From the NCBI RefSeq assembly GCF_900232995.1, contig NZ_OCVX01000004.1:196614-260613 (forward strand): a DNA stretch of 64,000 nt, written 5' to 3'. The notes beneath the pieces are model-generated. The model saw only the letters and a program-made list of their open reading frames with translations. It made no database searches and had not been told where the DNA came from. Shown here piece after piece: positions 27,340 to 33,964 of this stretch (position 1 is the first letter of the stretch; each line of letters opens with the position of its first letter). The translations under genes were made by a program, and so were the position numbers. This DNA comes from Mycobacterium simulans (lineage in GTDB: Bacteria > Actinomycetota > Actinomycetes > Mycobacteriales > Mycobacteriaceae).

Positions 27340-27591
27340 CTATTTCAGTGCTTCGTACGTGAGAGCACTCCCGCCTTTGGGCACCTTCACTGGTACATTT
27401 CCTGCCAACGCAGCAGAAATATCTCCATTTAGGACGAACGCGACCGCATCGTACGGAAAATACCATGCTTCTTGTGTTTCTACGATCGCCATATCGACGA
27501 TCATGAGATCACTCAACCGCCCTTTTTCTGCCAATTCCCTAATCGTATGAATAGCCCGTCTTCGCGCCTCGTCAAAGTCTATTTTATTCAT
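27340..27591 (-). CDS. Imm35/YrhB-type immunity protein
   Basis: This 83-residue protein starts at an ATG with GAGG 6 bp upstream. Helical N-terminus (DFDEARRRAIHTIRELAEK), then ETQEAWYFPYDAVAFVL and GDISAALAGNVPVKVPKGGSALTYE. The WYFPY and LAGNVPVKVPKGG segments are typical of the YrhB/Imm35 family, which neutralises polymorphic toxins. No toxin gene is directly adjacent. The nearest is the CpnT-like gene about 3 kb upstream on the same strand, with further immunity-like genes between, so this may be an orphan immunity gene. Confidence 0.75.
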   Translation of the reverse strand: MNKIDFDEARRRAIHTIRELAEKGRLSDLMIVDMAIVETQEAWYFPYDAVAFVLNGDISAALAGNVPVKVPKGGSALTYEALK

Positions 27592-27676
27592 CGGTACCTC
27601 AAATAGAAGATAGTCTATATGCGAGCGCTCGGTCTTGTCAAGTCAACCTATGCAGAATTCTAATTTATGAGTCTCT

Positions 27677-27940
27677 CTATACAGGTATTCCTCGATTACT
27701 GCCCAGCTTTTGCAAAAGCAGGTCGTCGTGTTGCCGCCGACGACAAGCTTCTGCAAATTCACTTGCTCGAGTATTGTCGCATAATAATTCACGATATTGC
27801 TTTTCGGTGAGCTCATAGTATTCTTCATAATCAACAACACCGTTGCTGACAGGTATAGAGACGTAGTAACGACCAGAGGAAGATTCTATGCCAATCGAGT
27901 ATCTGTCCTCGCGCGAAAAGTACGTGTCTCGAAACTTCAT
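27677..27940 (-). CDS. Small immunity-like protein of unknown family
   Basis: This 87-residue protein starts at an ATG preceded by GAGGG. Its sequence FSREDRYSIGIESSSGRYYVSIPVSNGVVDYEEYYEL resembles a widespread small actinobacterial protein family often found near toxin genes (recognition from memory, no name known). The C-terminal half is helical and charged (YRELLCDNTRASEFAEACRRRQHDD). It lies between the Imm35-like gene and the microsatellite-containing gene, all on minus. An immunity role is inferred from context. Confidence 0.65.
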   Translation of the reverse strand: MKFRDTYFSREDRYSIGIESSSGRYYVSIPVSNGVVDYEEYYELTEKQYRELLCDNTRASEFAEACRRRQHDDLLLQKLGSNRGIPV

Positions 27941-28303
27941 GAACCCTCATATCTACTTGAAGATGATCATAACAGTATAGCTTTCTACTGATACAGATCC
28001 ACCGTCCGCGACAGTCTGTGAGGCGCCATTGGGAGAGACCGCCAGGAATTACCGCTCGTCGCACCAGCCTCATTGCCCAAGAGAATCCGGAGATTAAACA
28101 CCTCAGGGGCAGCGATGTCGACCCGCACAAAACTATGGCGTCGAGAAGCCGGTAGCAAAACCCAGTCACCAACTTGACTGCAGACCTGTGGGTGGAGTAA
28201 CTCTTCTTTTCGTGCGTAGAAAAACCGTTACGGAAATCTACTTGCTCACTATAGAACTCCCATCGTCCGTTCATTCCTCGTTCCAGATGTATAACGAAAA
28301 TTG
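27941..28303. other. Gene-free stretch in the immunity array
   Basis: Neither strand has a supported coding sequence. Open frames here lack ribosome binding sites and family-like sequence. On minus, about 28190-28275 encodes a short piece (GRWEFYSEQVDFRNGFS) that could be debris of another small gene, but I cannot align it to anything. Confidence 0.4.
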
Positions 28304-28407
28304 TCAGTTGAGCTCTTCAGGCTTATTCGGTTTAGACGGCGGAGCGTCGCCTCCTATCGAAAGAGGGCGAATGACATTCTTCGGAAACCCATCACGTAGC
28401 ACCGTAT

Positions 28408-28914
28408 CTAACTGGTCATACGCGAGAGAGAGAGAGAGAGTATGTGGCTGTACGGTTGAACACCACCGGAGTAGGCAAGGAAGTAGACCTTCTCGTCGGA
28501 GCGCAATAAATACTTTGCTTGCTTCTCCGAGATCGCGATCTTATCCACCCGAGGATCAAGACCTGTAGCTCGCCATTTCTGTTCTAAAGGCTTGAGTCCA
28601 AGCCTGACCCGGAGTGCATCTGCCACTTCGTAGATTATGTATTTACCGGCATCTTGTAGCCGTGAGAATGTTGCACGCGACGATTCTACGGAAGTATTCC
28701 GTCGTTCCGTCGAGGTGTGTAGAACGCGATACTTCCGGTCGGAAGTGGCTTCGAGAATAAACGCCGACCACGCTGGGTACGGATAACCATTGCGAAAGTA
28801 AAGCCGACCGTCGACCCAATCGGGTTCGTTCGGCACCTCCCCATCAGCGTACCGGTAGATCCGCCGCCAGTTATGATAACGGGCAATCAATTGTATGACA
28901 TCTCGTTCATCCAT
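28408..28914 (-). CDS. Immunity-like protein whose C-terminus depends on a GA/CT microsatellite
   Basis: The ATG at 28914 follows GAGG and aligns with the start of the paralogous pseudogene at 29074-29662; a GTG at 28935 is an alternative. The product (168 residues) contains WRRIYRYADGE, GRLYFRNGYPYPAWSAFI, YRVLHTSTERR, DAGKYIIYEVADALRVRL, GLDPRVDKI, KYLLRSD and QPYSHIL. The frame then enters (CT)8 and stops at 28408. In the frame reached by losing one CT unit, translation continues as AYDQLDTVLRDGFPKNVIRP to a stop at 28304, matching the paralogue (SYDELDTVLLDGF). The present frame therefore gives a C-terminally truncated form. An immunity role is inferred from the neighbouring toxin genes. 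Confidence 0.72.
   Translation of the reverse strand: MDERDVIQLIARYHNWRRIYRYADGEVPNEPDWVDGRLYFRNGYPYPAWSAFILEATSDRKYRVLHTSTERRNTSVESSRATFSRLQDAGKYIIYEVADALRVRLGLKPLEQKWRATGLDPRVDKIAISEKQAKYLLRSDEKVYFLAYSGGVQPYSHILSLSLSRMTS
28424..28440. repeat. (GA)8 dinucleotide microsatellite inside a coding region
   Basis: Eight GA units plus a final G give a perfect 17-base tract. On the coding (minus) strand it reads as CTC/TCT codons (Leu-Ser repeats). Gain or loss of one unit changes the reading frame of the immunity-like gene between a truncated end and an extended end that matches its paralogue. Tracts of this type are prone to slipped-strand mispairing. Confidence 0.9.
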
Positions 28915-29073
28915 ATCTGCCTCGAATACGCTCACTTCTTATGAGTCTCCATTGGATGACCTTCCCCGAAATATAGAAGCTTTGATAACGATTGAATAAG
29001 CGGCCATGCCGGGCTTTGCCGTCAGGGAACCGTATCACTCCAATTTTCGTTAACAAGACAATTCACGTTTGCT

Positions 29074-29662
29074 TCACGGAAGATACCCAGAAGCTCCATC
29101 GTTGGGCTTCAGCCGTGCCGTGATGCTTTCTGCAAACCCGTCGAGAAGTACGGTATCCAGCTCGTCGTATGAAAGGGGGAGGATGTGACTGTAGGGCGCA
29201 TCGCCACGTGTCATACCAAAATATGCTTTGGGATTGCTCCGGAGCACATACTTAACGCCTTCGTCACTTTCGACGTATCCATCCACCTGCGGATCAAGGC
29301 CCGGTGAGCGCCATTCTGGACCTATCATCGTCATCCGACGGGCGCTCCTGAGATACGTCCCTACTTTAGATGACGAACTTTCTGGCATCCTGGAATCGGG
29401 CAAAGAAAACTTCCGGGGATTCTACTGAGCTTATGCGACGCTCAGTGGACGCACGAAGTACCCGATAGCCACCGCTTTCCAATGCTTCGATGATATAGCC
29501 CCACCAATCAGGATGCGGAGAACCATGCCGGAAACACAGCCGGCCATTCTCCCATGCCGATTCGTCCCAAGAGGCATTTCCCGCATAGTGACAAATCTGC
29601 CGCCAGCTTTAATATCGGCTAAGCAATTCCTCAACTTCCGGATTTCTGGTATCTATATCCAT
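29074..29662 (-). pseudogene. Broken paralogue of the 28408-28914 immunity-like gene
   Basis: Reading from the ATG at 29662, the sequence aligns with the neighbouring gene along most of its length: SRY-stop-SWRQICHYAG against ARYHNWRRIYRYAD, GRLCFRHGSPHPDWWGYII, YRVLRASTERRISSVES, FQDARKFVI-stop, then a frame change to GLDPQVDGYVES, KYVLRSNPKAYF and APYSHILPLSYDELDTVLLDGF. Two in-frame stops and at least one frameshift make it non-functional. It preserves the ancestral C-terminus and so shows how the neighbouring gene should end. Confidence 0.82.
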
Positions 29663-29729
29663 GCCCACCGGAGCCTTTCAAATTGCGAGTAGAACGTCAG
29701 TTCGGCTGTTTCGTTGTAAACAGTGTAGG

Positions 29730-29921
29730 TTTCCGGCTAACGAAGATCAGGCAGCCGCGCACTTGACCGGTCTCGGCGATTCAGGGCAGACGGCACAGAT
29801 GCTTCAGCAGATGCCTCAGATGGCCTCGGGCATTACAGGCGGAATCGCCGGGGTCATGGGTGGAGCATTGCAGCCGCAGAGCCAGATCCCCCAGCGGGTC
29901 GCCCAGTCTGCGACTGAGTAG
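29730..29921 (+). pseudogene. Partial copy of the Rv2083-like gene (36135-37085)
   Basis: Bases 29730-29921 encode FPANEDQAAAHLTGLG, then QMLQQMPQMASGITGG and ALQPQSQIPQR and a stop. This matches residues about 79-140 of the protein at 36135 (FPANEEQSAAQLAGVG, QMLQQMPQMASGVAGG, ALQPLSQIPQQ). Upstream the similarity ends abruptly and no start signal is present; downstream the protein is truncated. It is a decayed fragment of a second copy. Confidence 0.8.
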
Positions 29922-29977
29922 ATCCGCTCGCTCCAAGCAACGAAGATCGCCGGCGACAACTAGTGTAGGGCTATACG

Positions 29978-30514
29978 TTATCGACGTTTGAAGAGCGGCT
30001 TTCCGTCAGGATCGTTGCATGATGCGACGATCTCATCGATCGTCGCCGTCAGATACACGGACAGCTTGACAAGGTCTGCGGTTCCACTTATTGGGTCCCC
30101 GCTACCGATGGCGACCGTGGAGCCATCTGACGCGATTAATGCCAGACGGTCGACACCTTCAAATTGCCGAGTATCAATACTAAAACCGGTCGATATTTCT
30201 TCCCTCGAAATTGGCACACGCACGCGGCGAAGGCCTCGCTTACTTCTAATAGCCCGACCAAATTTTCCAAATAAGTATCTTTCAATAGCTGTCATCGACG
30301 GTGCCGCCAAGACGAAATGCTCAGGGCCCATCCGGTCAGAGTCGGTGATGATAATCCAGCCGCTCTCGTTCTTTCCTATCAAGAGTCGGATCTCGCCCAA
30401 TGATGCCCAGAATACCGCGCGTCCGGTATCACTACGGAACCCAGGAGTCAGGGTGTAACCAGCAAGTTCTCCCCATTTTTCAAGCTCTCGGGAAATTTCT
30501 ACGTGGTCGGTCAT
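29978..30514 (-). CDS. TNT antitoxin (immunity factor for TNT) family protein
   Basis: This 178-residue protein starts with the ISRELEKWGELAGY motif and contains GRAVFWASLGEIRLLIGK, FVLAAPSMTAIERYLFGKFGRAIRSKRGL, LVKLSVYLTATIDEI and a C-terminal DPDGKPLF. I recognise this pattern from the mycobacterial TNT antitoxin family (IFT, Rv3902c, paired with CpnT/Rv3903c). The ATG overlaps the toxin stop by 4 bases (ATGA), so the pair is translated together and the antitoxin is made whenever the toxin is. By analogy it binds and inhibits the NAD+ glycohydrolase domain in the producing cell. Confidence 0.88.
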   Translation of the reverse strand: MTDHVEISRELEKWGELAGYTLTPGFRSDTGRAVFWASLGEIRLLIGKNESGWIIITDSDRMGPEHFVLAAPSMTAIERYLFGKFGRAIRSKRGLRRVRVPISREEISTGFSIDTRQFEGVDRLALIASDGSTVAIGSGDPISGTADLVKLSVYLTATIDEIVASCNDPDGKPLFKRR

Positions 30515-33024
30515 TCTAATACACCTAGCTCAATTAGATCTTCCACGGTCATCGCCCTGCCTTCCGTGTTGAGGATCCGCACCTGTATCGATCCGCCGGG
30601 TTGACCGACCCCTGGTGCGACTTCTGATACTTCGATCTTCCAGCCACTGGGAAGATGCGCGAACGTATATGCATTATATGGATCGGTCAAACTATTGACA
30701 TGTAATGCGCGTTCCTCCCATGAGCGTGGTATGCCATTTTCCATTAGCGCTAAGTACTTGCCCGAATCATTCCCCACCCGGTCCAATCGCGCACCGTAGC
30801 TTGTGATGAATTGTTCTCCATCCGTGAATGCAACCTTCGTACCCGGCACGGCCCCGTCATTTCCAGGGAATTTCATCCACTGATCGCCATTCGGGCGCAG
30901 ATCGTTAAAGCGCTCAGCGTATTCTTGCTCAGAGTATGCACGGCCTTGCAGGTCGCGACCAAAGGGTGCGTCCGGATCCTTAATTAGTTCGGCAACCCCC
31001 CGGCTAATTCGGCTTGGATCGACTGGATTATCGGCAAAGTCCCAATATCTCGCCAACGGTTTCCCATAATGGGGATCTACCGACTGGTCGGCTAACCGAT
31101 GCCATCCATCGCCTGAGAGCTCGTCGGAATGCACTGGATCCTGAGGCCCCACGGGCCCGACGTCGCCAGACAACTGCGGACCACCATGGTCCGGGAGCAG
31201 GCCAGGTGGATGGCCGGCTGCCGGTCCGCCATCGCCAACCCCGTGCGGACCACCATGCGGTGCTGGCAGTTCAACTGGCCGGCCAGCTGAGTGCCTGAAC
31301 TGGGGCGCCGACGCGTGTGGCGCCGCAGATATGACGGCCGACGACGGCTGCGACGAGCGGTGCGCGGCGGCGTGCACCGGTTCAACGGGCTGCATGTGGG
31401 TCGCTGCTAAATGCTTGCCGGGCGCGGTGGGTGCGGGTACGTGCGGCTGACCTGTCGACGCTGGCGACGGCGCTACTGGTTTGGATGGCTCAGCAGCGGC
31501 TGGCTTGTCGGCGACTGGTGTCTTGGATTCGGCTGGGCTGTGAGGCAGCGGCCCGCTAGCGGGCGCCAGTGCGGGTTTGGGCTGCGGTGCGGACGCTGCG
31601 CGGCCGGGTTCGGGCGATTCGGTCCGTGGCGCCGGCGGTTCCTGTCCCAACTGCGGAGTCGCGGTCCGGGGTTCAACGTGTGGGGCGAGCGGGTTGGGTG
31701 GCTTCTTAAGCCCTCGAGTTGCCTCAAGAAGATCGCGGCCTTTGCTTCCCATCTTCGAGATCGGTCCGCCGGGCAGAAACGTCGTCGCGAGGTCGGCCTC
31801 GGTCTTCCCGAGCGCCTCGCCGGGGTTTTTAGACCAATCATCCCAGTGGACCGTGTCCTTGAGCAGCTCCCTCCACGCCTGTCCTACCGAAGGTGCGTGC
31901 GCGCCGCCGAGTCCGACCAGCGGCGCCATGCCCCGCACCATCTCTCCCGCGTCACGGTTAAAGCCAAGCGGATCGACCAAGATCCGGATCTGGTTGTAGG
32001 CCAAGGCGGTTTCGCCCAGTCCCTCGGCTGCCTCACCGATGCCTTTCAAACGCTGCCCAGCAAAATTGATGACCTGGCCCACGGGGTTGCCATGCAGGAA
32101 CTGACCCCATTCCTTGGCCGTGTGGCGGCCCATCGTGGTGATCACCGTCTCGGCCTGCGAAACCACCGCTGTGATCTCAGCACCCAACGCCTTGACTTCG
32201 CCGGTGAACTGGTCGATTACCTCGGCGATGTCCGCGGCAATACGTCGGATCTCGTCTTCGTCCTCGCCGGTCAAAAAATCCCACACCTCTTTGATCCCGG
32301 TCAGTGGATCACAGATGCGGGCCAACAAATCCAAGATCGCCGCATGCACCGCATCGATGCGAGCCGCATAATTGGCGAGCTGGGCCGAGATCGCCTGGCA
32401 CTGCCCCACAATGGCGACGGTGCTGGCGTAAGCATCAGAAAACGCCGATTCCATCAGCCCGGCCTCGGGGAGCTGCTGTGCACGGATAGCACCCATCGGA
32501 CCGGCTGTCGACTCGATTTCAGCCAGCGCGAACCGTGTGCCCGCACTACGCCACGCCGCGGCCGCGGCCCGCAACCTTCCCGAATCCCCGTTCGGCCAAA
32601 TCATTCCGATATAGGGAGCCACCCATCCCCAACCCGGCGGAGCGCCACCGACGGCCCCGACCGCAGACGGCGGCGAACCCGCCGCAACACACCCGGTCAA
32701 CGGCGGCACCGGCAGCGGGACAGCCCGCCCGCCGACATCGGACATCGCCTCGGCCAACGAGTAGTTGTGCGCGGTCATCCGCACACCATCGCCAAGGTTG
32801 CACAACCCGTTCCGCGCGACCGACATCGCATGGACCAGCGCGGCCGCCGACCTGTCATAGGCGCGCCCGAACACCGCTCCAGCCGGATCAGCACCTGCCA
32901 TACCCACAGACCCGGCCAGCGTCGTGGTCAACGTGGAGATCACCGACCCCAAACCCTCGCCAGCGGAGACCACCGCAGAACCGGCATTGTCGAGGGCCGC
33001 GGGATCTACCGCCAACGGCGCCAT
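30511..33024 (-). CDS. CpnT-like protein with C-terminal TNT (NAD+ glycohydrolase) toxin domain
   Basis: The ATG at 33024 gives the start MAPLAVDPAALDNAGSAVV, as in M. tuberculosis CpnT from memory; an ATG at 33048 would add eight residues. The 837-residue protein has a helical N-terminal domain (about 1-430; WXG100-like start, NGLCNLGDGVRMTAHNYSLAEAMSD, WVAPYIGMIWPNGD), a Pro/Ala/His-rich linker (about 450-640) and a C-terminal TNT domain (about 690-837; SYGARLDRVGNDSGKY, NGIPRSWEERAL, GVGQPGGSIQV). In the known system the N-terminal part aids export and outer-membrane passage, and TNT destroys host NAD+. I infer the Gln in GQPGG is the counterpart of a catalytic Gln. The antitoxin gene overlaps its 3' end. 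No EsxE/EsxF genes are visible upstream. Confidence 0.88.
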   Translation of the reverse strand: MAPLAVDPAALDNAGSAVVSAGEGLGSVISTLTTTLAGSVGMAGADPAGAVFGRAYDRSAAALVHAMSVARNGLCNLGDGVRMTAHNYSLAEAMSDVGGRAVPLPVPPLTGCVAAGSPPSAVGAVGGAPPGWGWVAPYIGMIWPNGDSGRLRAAAAAWRSAGTRFALAEIESTAGPMGAIRAQQLPEAGLMESAFSDAYASTVAIVGQCQAISAQLANYAARIDAVHAAILDLLARICDPLTGIKEVWDFLTGEDEDEIRRIAADIAEVIDQFTGEVKALGAEITAVVSQAETVITTMGRHTAKEWGQFLHGNPVGQVINFAGQRLKGIGEAAEGLGETALAYNQIRILVDPLGFNRDAGEMVRGMAPLVGLGGAHAPSVGQAWRELLKDTVHWDDWSKNPGEALGKTEADLATTFLPGGPISKMGSKGRDLLEATRGLKKPPNPLAPHVEPRTATPQLGQEPPAPRTESPEPGRAASAPQPKPALAPASGPLPHSPAESKTPVADKPAAAEPSKPVAPSPASTGQPHVPAPTAPGKHLAATHMQPVEPVHAAAHRSSQPSSAVISAAPHASAPQFRHSAGRPVELPAPHGGPHGVGDGGPAAGHPPGLLPDHGGPQLSGDVGPVGPQDPVHSDELSGDGWHRLADQSVDPHYGKPLARYWDFADNPVDPSRISRGVAELIKDPDAPFGRDLQGRAYSEQEYAERFNDLRPNGDQWMKFPGNDGAVPGTKVAFTDGEQFITSYGARLDRVGNDSGKYLALMENGIPRSWEERALHVNSLTDPYNAYTFAHLPSGWKIEVSEVAPGVGQPGGSIQVRILNTEGRAMTVEDLIELGVLE

Positions 33025-33367
33025 CAGCTCACGACCACACACCCACACTCATGGCAATCACACCGCTGCAAATGGCATGCGAGGTGTGCGCCGCCATTGT
33101 CAACTGAGCCAGCGCCTGGCACATCATCAGCCACGCACGGATTCTTACCCATGCCGTCCGCCACCGGTATTCACCCCTACCCGAGCCCACCGAAGCACCC
33201 AACCCGCGAGATAGCAATTCACCGGGGCACCACGGGGTCGCGTCCACAGCAGGTTTACTGAAGGTCAGCTAACTAGCTGGATCAGCTTTACCGATGTTGA
33301 TAGCATCAAGCATCAATTCCAGCAAAGACGAATAGCCGAAGAGCGACTTAGCGAATACCATCACCCA
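33025..33367. other. Divergent region between the CpnT-like gene and the plus-strand Rv2082-type group
   Basis: About 340 bp with no supported gene. It must contain promoters for both directions. In M. tuberculosis esxF and esxE precede cpnT. Nothing resembling a 90-100 residue WXG100 protein is encoded here on either strand. Confidence 0.5.
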
Positions 33368-33964
33368 ATGCCCGATTTGCCACGCCATGAAAGTCCCCGG
33401 ACTGCCGGCCCTGCTGGTCTTTCAACATCACCCGGGGTGCCAGCGCCGTGGCCGCCGGCACCAGCCATGCACATACACGCCCCTTCGCGCTGGCTCACAT
33501 TCGTCGCGCTGGCCGTAGCGCTCGTCGCCGTGGCCGTAGCCATCGTTGGGTGGTTCCATCCCCAACTGCGCGCCGATCCGTCGCCGGCGCCCCCAGCTCC
33601 GGCGTTCACCGCGCAGCAAATCGCTGATGCAAAGGCCAACGTTTGCGCAGCCAATGAGTTGGTTCACGAAGCGGTCAGCATAAATACCAATCGCCAGGAC
33701 CCAATTCCGGGCGATGAAACCGGCAGAATCGCTGTGGCCGCCCACGCCCGATTGGCGCTATTCGATGGCGGTGAATATCTCCTAAATCGTATTTATGGAG
33801 ACCCCGCCACACCAACAGACTTAGCCAACGATGTCCGCACGCTCGCCAATACCCTTCAGCAACTCGCACTCAATTCTCTTGCAGACGCACCAAATTCTAC
33901 TACGGGCCCATTACGTAAGGCCGTAGACGCTTCTTTTGCAAAAATAGACGGGTTATGCAAATGA
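33368..33964 (+). CDS. Membrane-anchored exported protein
   Basis: This 198-residue protein has a Pro-rich cytoplasmic N-terminus, one transmembrane segment (WLTFVALAVALVAVAVAIVGWF, about residues 43-64), then a Pro/Ala stretch and a helical domain (ADAKANVCAANELVHEAV, TPTDLANDVRTLANTLQQLALNSL, AKIDGLCK) with two cysteines. Similar proteins accompany Rv2082/Rv3899c-type genes in mycobacteria (from memory). Its stop overlaps the start of the next gene (ATGA). Function is unknown; it is presumably held in the membrane facing outward. Confidence 0.8.
   Translation: MPDLPRHESPRTAGPAGLSTSPGVPAPWPPAPAMHIHAPSRWLTFVALAVALVAVAVAIVGWFHPQLRADPSPAPPAPAFTAQQIADAKANVCAANELVHEAVSINTNRQDPIPGDETGRIAVAAHARLALFDGGEYLLNRIYGDPATPTDLANDVRTLANTLQQLALNSLADAPNSTTGPLRKAVDASFAKIDGLCK

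Noticed and set aside
27831..28274. 147-codon open frame on minus in the immunity array
   Set aside because: It overlaps the 87-residue gene in another frame, lacks a ribosome binding site and shows Cys/Arg-rich sequence without family resemblance.
33029..33247. Short minus-strand frame upstream of the CpnT-like gene as a WXG100 (Esx) protein
   Set aside because: It lacks a WxG motif and helical hairpin, and is too short.
31411..33261. 616-codon open frame on plus, opposite the CpnT-like gene
   Set aside because: It is antisense to a well-supported toxin gene, is rich in Arg, Gly and Pro as expected of a GC-rich shadow frame, and has no family-like motif.
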